From NCBI GenBank assembly GCA_966250015.1, contig CBINFS010000080.1, positions 1 through 7,256 on the forward strand: a stretch of DNA of 7,256 nt, in the 5' to 3' direction. The DNA comes from CBINFS01 sp966250015 (GTDB lineage Bacteria; Bacteroidota; Rhodothermia; Rhodothermales; DASSAV01). Shown piece by piece: positions 1-6,657 of this stretch. The position numbers and the translations under genes are program-made. Under the pieces are notes generated by a model. It searched no databases, was not told the origin of the DNA, and saw only the letters and a program-made list of their open reading frames with translations. Position 1 is the stretch's first letter. Each line of letters opens with the position of its first letter.

Positions 1-6
1 TTCAGC

Positions 7-38
7 CTTTCTATCGCACCCTTAATGGGTATCGAAAC
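7..38 (+). repeat. CRISPR repeat, intact copy
   Basis: This 32-nt unit begins CTTTCTATCG and ends ATCGAAAC. Its centre, ACCCTTAATGGGT, can fold into a 4-bp stem with a 5-nt loop. Cleavage just before ATCGAAAC would leave an 8-nt 5' tag on the crRNA, the length that Csm4 and Cas10 normally hold. Only one intact copy is visible, so the exact 3' boundary is an inference. Confidence 0.88.
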
Positions 39-73
39 GGCCTCCTGGTTGTCGGGCTCGGTCGGCGGGTTCG
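39..73 (+). other. CRISPR spacer, 35 nt
   Basis: This is the unique sequence between the two repeats. It is rich in G and C, with GTCGGGCTCGGTCGG-like runs, and its length is typical of type III systems. It is the leader-distal and therefore probably oldest spacer of the array. Its target cannot be named without a protospacer search. Confidence 0.85.
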
Positions 74-105
74 CTTTCTATCGCACCCTTAATGGGTATA
101 GTGGC
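74..105 (+). repeat. Degenerate terminal CRISPR repeat
   Basis: The first 26 nt equal the intact repeat. The remaining positions, 100-105, read AGTGGC where the intact copy has CGAAAC. Decay at one end is the usual mark of the leader-distal last repeat. The decay removes most of the 8-nt crRNA handle but leaves the hairpin. The last spacer can therefore still be trimmed at its 3' side, while nothing downstream would be made into a functional guide. Confidence 0.85.
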
Positions 106-234
106 GTGGGAAGAACACTTCTCTTAATCTTCTTTTCCCCTGGCCATAAAGGAAAAAGGGCCTTTCAGATGCAAATTCAGAGCAGGTGGACCTGAGGGCA
201 GCCTGGAATTGCTAATAGCATCCTTGAATCCCTG

Positions 235-268
235 ACCGGGACGTGTTGCTTTTTCGCCCGGTGTTTTT
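235..268 (+). terminator. Putative intrinsic terminator of the CRISPR array transcript
   Basis: ACCGGG at 235-240 pairs with CCCGGT at 257-262. A bulged A at 241 and two further C-G pairs (242-243 with 255-256) extend the stem around an 11-nt loop. One base later comes TTTTT (264-268). A GC-rich stem followed by a T-run on the + strand is the classic form of a Rho-independent terminator. It sits about 130 nt after the last repeat, well placed to end the pre-crRNA before the csm operon. Confidence 0.55.
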
Positions 269-273
269 ATCAT
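246..273 (+). promoter_or_regulatory. Possible sigma70-like promoter of the csm operon
   Basis: TTGCTT at 246-251 and TATCAT at 268-273 are separated by 16 nt. The -10 element matches five of six consensus bases and the -35 element three of six. Transcription would start near 280, giving a 5' leader of roughly 145 nt before cas10 that contains the nested inverted repeat. The promoter overlaps the loop and T-run of the terminator hairpin. If the host is a Bacteroidota relative, its promoters would follow another consensus and this match could be chance. Confidence 0.25.
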
Positions 274-313
274 AGTATTACCTTTCGAGGAGCCCTCACG
301 CGTTTACGGCACT

Positions 314-411
314 GGTGTTGAATTCAATAGCGAGCAGGTGAATGCAACGAATCGCGTACAGGCCGCTCTCGTGTGGTATGTTGCATCCACTGACGTACCT
401 GATTCAACACC
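314..411 (+). promoter_or_regulatory. Nested inverted repeat directly upstream of cas10 (structured leader candidate)
   Basis: GGTGTTGAAT (314-323) is the exact reverse complement of ATTCAACACC (402-411). Inside it CAGGT (335-339) pairs with ACCTG (397-401), directly stacked on the outer stem on the right-hand side. Inside that ATGCAAC (342-348) pairs with GTTGCAT (380-386). Together 22 base pairs nest in register with only internal loops between them, and the apical loop is 349-379. The structure ends 15 nt before the cas10 ATG, where no Shine-Dalgarno is visible. It could be an RNA fold controlling translation, part of an operator, or the remnant of a small mobile element. I do not recognise a known riboswitch. 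Confidence 0.45.
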
Positions 412-426
412 GCTGTATTCTTTCGT

Positions 427-2739
427 ATGCGTCTTACACCACGAGATATCCTCGATCTCGGCACGCTGCTCCATAATCTGGGGGACCTGATCCGAAGCAC
501 CCATGTGCATGGTGATGCCTCTACGGAGCCGGTTGAACGTCTACTGCGCACGTTGCTATGCGGCCCGATCCGAACCGCTTCAGACCAGGATCCGGTGATC
601 GAGGTGGCCATGCGGAGGCGTGGCAGGATCTGGGACGATATTTCCTTTCCGGCACAAGAGCGCCAGAATACTCCACTCGTTTCGATAGAATCTCGTGTGC
701 GGGTTGAACGCGAACGGTCGGACGGTGCCTGGTATTACAGGCCAGAACCGCTCGAGGCGGCCTATACCATGCCTGTACGTGACCGGGACGTATCGCTTGA
801 TGAAAAGAACTCGGATCGAGACGGGCTTCTCGCTAAACTACTGGACGCCTTCCTCAATGAAGCAGAAAAGCTGGAGGCTTTTGAGGACTTTCGCTCGTTT
901 TACGATACGCTGTACGCGCTTCTCGAGAAGTACACGACACGGGTTGCATCGAGCGCGGGTGTTGCCCTGTCCCTGTTCGACCATGCCCGCTCTGTAGCGG
1001 CCGTCGCGCGATGCCTGGAGGACGCCGGCGAGGAAAACCGAAACTCCGTGTTACTCGTCAAGGGTGACGTTTCGGGGATCCAGACGTTCATTTACCGGAG
1101 CATCCGTTCCATCGAAAACCCGGCCAAGCAGCTCCGTGGCCGGTCCGTTTACGTGGGCCTGCTCTCCGACACCATTGCGCAATATTACCTCGACGAGCTG
1201 GGGCTGAACCGGGCCAACCTGATCTTCAGCGGCGGCGGGCATTTTCTGCTGCTGGCTCCGCACACCGGAAATACCATCCAGGTGCTCGACCGGTTGGAGC
1301 GCGAGCTCAATATATGGCTGCTTCACACGTTCGGCGGCGCGTTGCAGATCGTGACGGCTTCGACGTCGGCCACACCTTCCGAAGCGCTGCACAACTTCGA
1401 CGAAGTGTACCACCGGTTGGCCGATGAGCTGAACCGTGCCAAACGGCGGAAGAACTGGTCCGTGCTCGATGCCATCTTTTCCGGGGAGCCGTTGCCGCTC
1501 GAAACGGGCAGCGAAGCAGCCTTTCGCACCCTTGGCGAGCGCCTGCCGAAACTCACGTGCCTGATCGAAGTCAAGGCCGATCACGAGCCTGCACCCGACC
1601 GTCTTCGCTTTCCTGTTCTGGCAGCTTTCCCGATCTGCGGCACCTACTGGTTCGGCGCCGACGACCCCTCGCTGCCAGCCCTGTTGCAAGGCCTCGCCTC
1701 CAATGATCCCCACCGCGTCACCGTGTGGCGCCTGAACGATACGGACTTCCTCAATGATCTGGAATCGGTGCGGGGGCTCAGCTATCCGGCGGCTTTCGGC
1801 TTCAAGTTCATGGGACTCTATGCACCGAGGAACAGCCGGGGAGACGTCCTGGAGTTCAAAGAATTGGCGGCGATGGATAGGACCAGCGAATCCGGTCTGC
1901 TCGAATACCGGTTGCTCGGGGTGCTCCGCATGGACGTGGACGACCTCGGGTCGCTTTTCGCCCTGGGTCTCAGAGAGACTGCTGGCGTATCGCGAAGCTA
2001 CACGATGTCGCGGGTGGCCATGCTTTCGCGTAACCTGCACCACTTTTTTGCCGGCAACCTCAATCTGCTGGCTGAGCAGTACGGCATTTACATCGCCTAC
2101 GCGGGAGGAGACGACGTTTTTGCCGTGGGTTCGTGGGTCAACACACTTGCTTTTGCGCGAGCGATCCGGTCCGCGTTCGCGGACTTTGCATGCCACAACC
2201 CCAACGTGACGCTTTCAGGCGGTTTGGTCTTCACCAAACCCAGCTACCCGGTCCCGCTTTCAGCCGAGATGGCAGGCCATCGCGAGGAACTCGCCAAAAA
2301 AGCCGAAGGAAAGGATCACGTCAACGTCTTCAATCGGACCGTTTCGTGGCGTGAGCTGGATGTCCACATGGAGATGGCGGAGGGGCTGCTGGCCATTGTC
2401 GAGGACACTAGCTCCGATGATGCGGCGAACGTGAGCAAAGAAAAGGCGCTGCCACGCTCGTTCATTCACCGACTGATCGGGTACACCCGAAGCTGCTTCA
2501 ATAGAAAAGGACAGCTGGATCCGGGCCGTTTTCACCGGGTCGACCGGCTATTGCATTACGCGTTCGCTCGAAGGAACGTCGATGCAAAGGAAATGGCTAC
2601 GCATACGCTCGGCTTCAAAACGAAGCTGGCCACATACCTGCTCGATGCCGCGGCACTCCCCGAACGCAGCCGTCGCTTCGAGAACTTTGACATCATTGCT
2701 TCCTACGTGCTCCTCAAAACACGCACCAGTAAAGAATAA
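427..2739 (+). CDS. csm1: Cas10/Csm1, large subunit of the type III-A Csm complex (HD motif altered, cyclase motif intact)
   Basis: This 770-residue protein is the large subunit of the Csm effector complex. On binding target RNA, Cas10 normally makes cyclic oligoadenylate from ATP through its Palm domain and cuts ssDNA through its HD domain. The N-terminus (about 1-110) is the HD region, but the motif reads HNLGD (16-20) in place of HDxGK, so a catalytic Asp is missing. The Csm1 signature GDVSGIQTFIY is at 213-223. Palm 1 has the degenerate SGGGHF (268-273). The zinc-ribbon region keeps only Cys378 and Cys404. Palm 2 has MDVDDLG (502-508) and AGGDD (559-563), the active cyclase site. A helical D4 domain follows from about 650. 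The start at 427 is the only good one, because a TGA at 400-402 closes the frame upstream. No Shine-Dalgarno is seen. Family assignment is firm; HD loss is inferred from one motif. Confidence 0.96.
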   Translation: MRLTPRDILDLGTLLHNLGDLIRSTHVHGDASTEPVERLLRTLLCGPIRTASDQDPVIEVAMRRRGRIWDDISFPAQERQNTPLVSIESRVRVERERSDGAWYYRPEPLEAAYTMPVRDRDVSLDEKNSDRDGLLAKLLDAFLNEAEKLEAFEDFRSFYDTLYALLEKYTTRVASSAGVALSLFDHARSVAAVARCLEDAGEENRNSVLLVKGDVSGIQTFIYRSIRSIENPAKQLRGRSVYVGLLSDTIAQYYLDELGLNRANLIFSGGGHFLLLAPHTGNTIQVLDRLERELNIWLLHTFGGALQIVTASTSATPSEALHNFDEVYHRLADELNRAKRRKNWSVLDAIFSGEPLPLETGSEAAFRTLGERLPKLTCLIEVKADHEPAPDRLRFPVLAAFPICGTYWFGADDPSLPALLQGLASNDPHRVTVWRLNDTDFLNDLESVRGLSYPAAFGFKFMGLYAPRNSRGDVLEFKELAAMDRTSESGLLEYRLLGVLRMDVDDLGSLFALGLRETAGVSRSYTMSRVAMLSRNLHHFFAGNLNLLAEQYGIYIAYAGGDDVFAVGSWVNTLAFARAIRSAFADFACHNPNVTLSGGLVFTKPSYPVPLSAEMAGHREELAKKAEGKDHVNVFNRTVSWRELDVHMEMAEGLLAIVEDTSSDDAANVSKEKALPRSFIHRLIGYTRSCFNRKGQLDPGRFHRVDRLLHYAFARRNVDAKEMATHTLGFKTKLATYLLDAAALPERSRRFENFDIIASYVLLKTRTSKE

Positions 2740-2748
2740 GAATAAAAC

Positions 2749-3141
2749 ATGAGTCAACCTCAGATTCCCCAACGGCTCGACAGTATGGACGCAGCGGAGA
2801 TCACCCGGGTTGCCGAAGACTACGGAAAGCGCCTGGCGGATCGCAGAAAAGGCATCGAGACCAACCAGGTGCGCAATGTGTTTGCGCACGTCAATCGTAT
2901 GCGTGTGGACTATAAGAAGGCGGGAGAATGGACCGAAGGGCTCGAGCGTACGCTTATCCTGCTCAAGCCCAAGCTTGCGTACGCAGCCGGCCGTAATCGA
3001 AACGTGCGCCCTTTCCAGGAGCTCCTGAGCCGCTCGATCGACGCGGTCGTCGCTTCTGAAAACAAAGCTCGCGGCGTCGAGAACTTTTTTGCCCTCGTTG
3101 AAGGGATTGTCGCCTACCACAAGTTCCACCGCGGCAATTGA
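2749..3141 (+). CDS. csm2: Csm2, small (Cas11-type) subunit of the Csm complex
   Basis: This 130-residue protein is of normal Csm2 length and is predicted to be all helical. Csm2 copies stack along the crRNA-target duplex opposite the Csm3 filament and contact the bound RNA; they have no catalytic activity. Typical features are the TNQVRNVF segment (38-45), matching the usual SQLRKF-like motif, and LKPKLAYAAGR (72-82), the most conserved stretch of the family. It is rich in Arg and Lys, as expected for an RNA-contacting subunit. It starts 9 nt after the csm1 stop with an A-rich upstream stretch and no Shine-Dalgarno, so translation is probably coupled to csm1. Its place between csm1 and csm3 is the standard type III-A order. 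Confidence 0.93.
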   Translation: MSQPQIPQRLDSMDAAEITRVAEDYGKRLADRRKGIETNQVRNVFAHVNRMRVDYKKAGEWTEGLERTLILLKPKLAYAAGRNRNVRPFQELLSRSIDAVVASENKARGVENFFALVEGIVAYHKFHRGN

Positions 3142-3175
3142 CATTGCAAGCGAATTAAGACTACTGCTGCATACC

Positions 3176-3970
3176 ATGACTGCATCTTTTCTTGGAAACA
3201 TCATTCTCAAGGGCAAGCTCATCTGCCTGACCGGGCTTCACATCGGCGGCTCGAAGGAAAAGCTGGAGATCGGGGGTGTGGATTCACCCGTAATCCGGGA
3301 CGCCGCAACGAGCCTTCCGTACATCCCCGGGTCGTCGCTCAAAGGTAAAATGCGCGCGCTGCTCTCTTTTGCGGAGGGCAAGGCGCATGAGGATCCGAGG
3401 CCGTCACGATTCGACGCAACGTGCCCCCTGCAACGGCTTTTCGGGACGTCAGCCGAAGAGCGAAACATCGGACCATCACGGTTGATCGTCCGCGACGCGT
3501 ACCCCGACCCCCAAACGATCGCGCTCTGGAAGTCGATGGATTCAGAGCAATTGTACACCGAACTGAAGCCGGAGAACTCCGTGGACCGGCTTACCGCCGA
3601 AGCCAATCCGCGATTCCTCGAACGGGTCGTCAAAGGCTCACAATTCAACGTGGAGTTCATATTCGGCTGCTATCAGGTCGACGATACGGACGACACGGCG
3701 TATTTCCCCTACATTTTGCAGGCGCTTAGCCTGCTCGAGCACAGCACGCTTGGCAAAAATGGCTCACGGGGATACGGACAGGTCGACTTTCGCTTCGCGG
3801 AGCCTCTCATCGTCGGTACTGAGGATTACCGAACCGGCTCGGAAGCCTTCCGCCGCGCTTCGCGCAGTCATGATGAGTTCGGTGACGTGTTCACGCACCG
3901 CGTTGCGGACCTACTGCAGATGGATTGGGCGAACAAGCTGTCCTCACTGAAGCACCAGCCGGTCGCATGA
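3176..3970 (+). CDS. csm3: Csm3, Cas7-like backbone subunit and target-RNA endonuclease
   Basis: This 264-residue RAMP protein forms the multi-copy backbone that holds the crRNA and cuts bound target RNA at 6-nt intervals. LTGLHIGGS (18-26) and IGGVDSPVIRD (32-42) are diagnostic. Asp36 aligns with Asp33 of Streptococcus thermophilus Csm3, the catalytic residue, so RNA cleavage should be intact. PGSSLKGKMR (51-60) and the glycine-rich loop NGSRGYG (195-201) are the other RAMP motifs. The start at 3176 was chosen because conserved sequence begins there. An in-frame ATG at 3089 would overlap csm2 by 53 nt and add 29 unconserved residues. The protein runs about 40 residues past the S. thermophilus length (220, from memory), mostly as a charged C-terminal tail. 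Its stop overlaps the csm4 start (ATGA at 3967-3970). Confidence 0.96.
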   Translation: MTASFLGNIILKGKLICLTGLHIGGSKEKLEIGGVDSPVIRDAATSLPYIPGSSLKGKMRALLSFAEGKAHEDPRPSRFDATCPLQRLFGTSAEERNIGPSRLIVRDAYPDPQTIALWKSMDSEQLYTELKPENSVDRLTAEANPRFLERVVKGSQFNVEFIFGCYQVDDTDDTAYFPYILQALSLLEHSTLGKNGSRGYGQVDFRFAEPLIVGTEDYRTGSEAFRRASRSHDEFGDVFTHRVADLLQMDWANKLSSLKHQPVA

Positions 3971-4932
3971 ACGCCGTTTACCTGACTACACCGGGGCGTT
4001 TCGGAACGCCGCTCCGGTCTGACACTCTCTGGGGGATGATCGTGGCTGCGATCGGACAGGTTCGCGGCGAGCAGGCATTGCTCCACGTAATAGAGGCCGC
4101 CGAGCGTGGAACGCCCCTCTTCAGGATCTCGTCTGCCATGCCGTTCAGTGAAGACGCCGAAGGCATCCGGTTGCACTACTTTCCTCGACCCCTGCAGGCG
4201 CCCTACGCGCCCGAAGTTGCCGATCAACAAATGATGAGGCGCCTCAAGGAATTCAAAAAGTGGCAATGGCTCACGCAGGATGTTTTCGAGCAAGTGATCA
4301 ACGGGGAGGTGGACGAGCAAAGGCTGTTCGAGCAGTACCTTTCCGGTGTCGCTGCCAAACCGTCCATGCGGAGCGTCTACTCAGAACACATTGCCATCGA
4401 CCGGTTACGCGGTACCACGATGGATGGGGAGGGACATGGGCAGCTCTTTACGCGTGAGCAGTACACCGCTCCTGAAGGTGGCGGCCTCTTCTTCCTGATT
4501 GAAGGCGAAACCGAACTTGCCCTTGAAGCCTTGCGTTTCCTCGAACACTTCGGTTTCGGTGCGGACAACACCGTCGGAAGTGGCCATTTCCATGTTGAAA
4601 TCGCTCCCTTCGATCTACGGCAACCGGACGAGGCCAACCGCGTCGTGCATCTTGCGCTATACTGTCCGAGCTCGGATGAATTGAAAGCGATAACGGCCGA
4701 AAAGGAGCATTGCTGGTACGAACTGGAGATACGCCGGGGGCGCGTAGGCTCTCACTTCGTGCATGCTCGTGACGTTCGTAAAGAGCCTATGCCTATGTTC
4801 CGTGAAGGATCATCGTTTCCCCTGACTGGTGGCCTTCCGAAAGGCTGCGTACGCACGGTCAAGGAGATCGGAGATCTCAGAATTCGTCATAGTGGGCTGG
4901 CGTTTCCGGTTGCTGCCCACTGGAGTCATTGA
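3967..4932 (+). CDS. csm4: Csm4, Cas5-like subunit that holds the crRNA 5'-handle
   Basis: This 321-residue RAMP protein caps the base of the Csm complex, binds the 8-nt crRNA 5' tag and docks on Cas10. The N-terminal RSDTLWG (17-23) is the classic Csm4 motif, and GFGADNTVGSGHF (196-208) is its glycine-rich loop, more divergent than the usual GxRxSxGxG form. The second RAMP fold occupies the C-terminal part. The length is ordinary for the family. The ATG at 3967 overlaps the csm3 stop in an ATGA arrangement, which implies translational coupling and near-equal control. An in-frame ATG at 3925 inside csm3 was rejected because it adds unconserved residues before the first RAMP strand. The residues contacting the handle cannot be fixed from sequence alone. 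Confidence 0.94.
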   Translation: MNAVYLTTPGRFGTPLRSDTLWGMIVAAIGQVRGEQALLHVIEAAERGTPLFRISSAMPFSEDAEGIRLHYFPRPLQAPYAPEVADQQMMRRLKEFKKWQWLTQDVFEQVINGEVDEQRLFEQYLSGVAAKPSMRSVYSEHIAIDRLRGTTMDGEGHGQLFTREQYTAPEGGGLFFLIEGETELALEALRFLEHFGFGADNTVGSGHFHVEIAPFDLRQPDEANRVVHLALYCPSSDELKAITAEKEHCWYELEIRRGRVGSHFVHARDVRKEPMPMFREGSSFPLTGGLPKGCVRTVKEIGDLRIRHSGLAFPVAAHWSH

Positions 4933-4935
4933 GCC

Positions 4936-6645
4936 ATGCCCCGAACGCTTTACCTCCACACGTATAGTCCCATACACATCGGTTCCGGCGTAGAGATCCA
5001 GCCGGGGGAGTATGCTCTCGTTGGCGGCGAATACTATCGGATCGATCCCGAACGCCTTTTTGGCGCCATTTTCGATCAACATCCCGACGCTCACCAGCAG
5101 GTTGTCGACTGGATCGAAGAGCAGACGGAAGGGCTCCAGACGGTGGATAACCGCCGGGCGAGCCGGCAGCGGCAGGAAACGAACCTGTTCAGTTTTGTCG
5201 AGCGAGCGCTGCGAGACGCTCCGCTGGCCCGCCGCTTGCAGACGGATATCCGTCTCTATAGCAGGTATGCCATGAGCGCCCCCGCGTCGCTGAGACGGTC
5301 CGTTCGGGAACAACTCAAAACGGCAACCAACGAGCTGTACGTGCCGGGCAGCAGCATCAAAGGAGCCCTGCGCACGGCATTGTTGTATGAGACACTACGA
5401 TCCCAACCGCCTGACGAACGGCGCGCGCTCGACGAGCTGTTATCCAGGCTGGTTCAAACGATCAAACGCCAACAGAGAGGAAAGCGTGCTTATTTGGCGC
5501 TACCGCTCGAAAACCACGTCTTTGGGTGTGGCCTGCGCCAGGGACGCGAGTTCATAATGAACGACCCCCGGTTTTCGCTGTTGCGGTTTCTGGTTGTTTC
5601 CGATACCGAAACCCGGCCGGCGCACGAGGTAGGCCGCGTCATCACCGTCGATGCGTACCAGCGCCGCGGTGACAGACAGGGGCAGATCCCGCCCTGCGAA
5701 AGCATCAACGAAGGAATCACACTTTCTTTCCGACTGGGCTTCGACGTTGAGATGCTTCGTCGCATCGTACAGGCCATCCGACGAAAAGAGCAGGTCACAA
5801 TTGGGCGGGATCGGCTGGTGATGGGGACGGACGTATGGGTGGACCTCGAAAAGAAGCTGGCGCGCGTGTTCGGGCTTACGTTCGACGACGTACTGAGCGG
5901 CCAGGATGAGGAGATCGAGGCGAGTGTGATCGAACGGTTGCTCGATGCCTGCGAGAAAGTCGGTACTGCAACAGCGAAACTGGAACGCCGCTGGGCAGAC
6001 GAAAACCAATCGGGCCGCGAAGCCGAGTCGGCGCGCGAAATGATCCGCCGCTATGAGGAACGCCCACGGGGTACACTCAAGCTCGGCTGGGCAAGCGGAT
6101 TCCCCGGAGTGACCCTTTTCGCGCTGCTCGTCTCGTGGCTCGATGATCCGGTGCTGAAGCGCCGCACGGAAGAGCTTCTACCGCTGCTGGTGGCTACAAA
6201 AGGGCAACGCGATGCGAGAACAATTAAGGATCGTTACCCCGGTGCGCGCCGGTTCGAAACCCGTAATAACCGCGCCGGCCTGATCGGATGGGTTACGATC
6301 AACCAGTCACCCGAACATCCGGTCCCGAGTCTGGCCAACCGGGACGAGGCTCAGCCTGCTGTCGAGACTCGACGGGAACCGGAAGTCGCCGTCGATCCGG
6401 CTGACCGTCCGATGCTCGTAAAGGTCGGAAAGAATACAAAGGGTATACTCGCCCGTGTAACCGGGCATCACGGACGGGCTCTGGTCGTCGAGCTGCACGT
6501 GCAGGGTTACCAGGGACAGCCTTTCACCGTCGGGGGTGTCAATGGTCCCGATTTCGCCAAGGGTGAATGGATCACGGTCGATGTAGTTTCCCTTAAAAAA
6601 AACGGACGCATCGCTCAGGTGTGCTACGGCAACAGGTTATCTTAA
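4936..6645 (+). CDS. csm5: Csm5, RAMP subunit at the crRNA 3' end, with unusual C-terminal extension
   Basis: Csm5 caps the crRNA 3' end of the complex and helps recruit host nucleases that trim the crRNA. Family motifs are YSPIHIGSG (10-18), a Csm5 opening; ELYVPGSSIKGALRTALLYE (133-152), the RAMP helix; KLGWASGFPGVT (382-393), the glycine-rich loop; and GLIGWVTI (448-455), the usual end of the fold. At 569 residues it is clearly longer than ordinary Csm5, which is about 350-400. The core appears to end near 456. A linker rich in Pro, Glu and Asp follows to about 490. Residues 493-569 then form a compact, probably beta-rich segment containing GKNTKGILARV and ITVDVVSLKKNG, which I do not recognise. 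It starts 3 nt after the csm4 stop; GGAG at 4922-4925 could act as a ribosome binding site. Confidence 0.93.
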   Translation: MPRTLYLHTYSPIHIGSGVEIQPGEYALVGGEYYRIDPERLFGAIFDQHPDAHQQVVDWIEEQTEGLQTVDNRRASRQRQETNLFSFVERALRDAPLARRLQTDIRLYSRYAMSAPASLRRSVREQLKTATNELYVPGSSIKGALRTALLYETLRSQPPDERRALDELLSRLVQTIKRQQRGKRAYLALPLENHVFGCGLRQGREFIMNDPRFSLLRFLVVSDTETRPAHEVGRVITVDAYQRRGDRQGQIPPCESINEGITLSFRLGFDVEMLRRIVQAIRRKEQVTIGRDRLVMGTDVWVDLEKKLARVFGLTFDDVLSGQDEEIEASVIERLLDACEKVGTATAKLERRWADENQSGREAESAREMIRRYEERPRGTLKLGWASGFPGVTLFALLVSWLDDPVLKRRTEELLPLLVATKGQRDARTIKDRYPGARRFETRNNRAGLIGWVTINQSPEHPVPSLANRDEAQPAVETRREPEVAVDPADRPMLVKVGKNTKGILARVTGHHGRALVVELHVQGYQGQPFTVGGVNGPDFAKGEWITVDVVSLKKNGRIAQVCYGNRLS

Positions 6646-6657
6646 GAGCCCCGAGCT

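Larger units (their letters stand above)
1..105 (+). CRISPR. 3' end of a CRISPR array (two repeats, one complete spacer)
   Basis: Two repeat copies lie at 7-38 and 74-105, 67 nt apart. They share an identical 26-nt core (7-32 and 74-99). The left boundary is set by bases 6 and 73, where the copies start to differ. The right boundary at 38 is inferred from the usual GAAAC ending of type I-B/III repeats, giving a 32-nt repeat. The core contains an ACCC-TTAAT-GGGT mini-hairpin, the usual recognition feature for Cas6-type processing. The spacer at 39-73 is 35 nt and GC-rich. Bases 1-6 should be the end of another spacer, so the array continues to the left of the window. The last eight bases of the first repeat, ATCGAAAC, match the form of a crRNA 5'-handle, so the array is read on the + strand like the csm genes. 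The decayed last repeat puts the leader upstream, outside the window. Confidence 0.9.
106..426. other. Intergenic region between array and cas10, no gene seen
   Basis: I see no credible coding region in these 321 bases. The short antisense open frames that enter cas10 have no recognisable content. The region holds a terminator-like hairpin, a weak promoter candidate, a CAGGT-GG-ACCTG palindrome (183-194), and a large nested inverted repeat near its right end, each described separately. In the cas10 frame a TGA at 400-402 closes off any longer N-terminus. Much of the region is less GC-rich than the csm genes. It probably holds the array's transcript end and the operon's promoter and 5' leader. 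Confidence 0.7.

Noticed and set aside
148..166. AAAGG/CCTTT hairpin after the array as a terminator
   Set aside because: The stem is only 5 bp with an A-rich loop and no T-run follows. The hairpin at 235-268 is a much better candidate.
279..287. Bacteroidota-type promoter (TAnnTTTG-like, TACCTTTCG)
   Set aside because: It has one mismatch in the -7 box and no convincing -33 TTTG at the right distance. The host group is also uncertain.
304..611. Small antisense open frames overlapping the cas10 5' end
   Set aside because: Two alternative antisense frames exist with no motif or ribosome binding site. They cover the inverted repeat and conserved cas10 codons.
1519..1535. Repeat-like string GCCTTTCGCACCCTT within cas10
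   Set aside because: It resembles part of the CRISPR repeat, but the match is short, gapped, lies in conserved coding sequence and lacks the hairpin's right arm. Chance is the simplest explanation.
1051..2196. Antisense open frame of 381 codons opposite cas10
   Set aside because: It lies wholly within a confidently assigned gene. Its translation is rich in Arg, Gln, Val and His with no recognisable motif, as expected of a shadow frame in GC-rich coding DNA.
3089..3175. Upstream in-frame start for csm3
   Set aside because: It would add 29 residues without family similarity and overlap csm2 by 53 nt. Conserved Csm3 sequence begins just after the ATG at 3176.
2548..3222. Antisense open frame of 224 codons across the csm1-csm2-csm3 junction
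   Set aside because: It runs opposite three conserved genes and shows no family motif. Both flanking csm genes explain the sequence.
3925..3966. Upstream in-frame start for csm4
   Set aside because: It lies inside the csm3 coding end. The ATGA overlap at 3967-3970 gives a better start right before the first RAMP strand.
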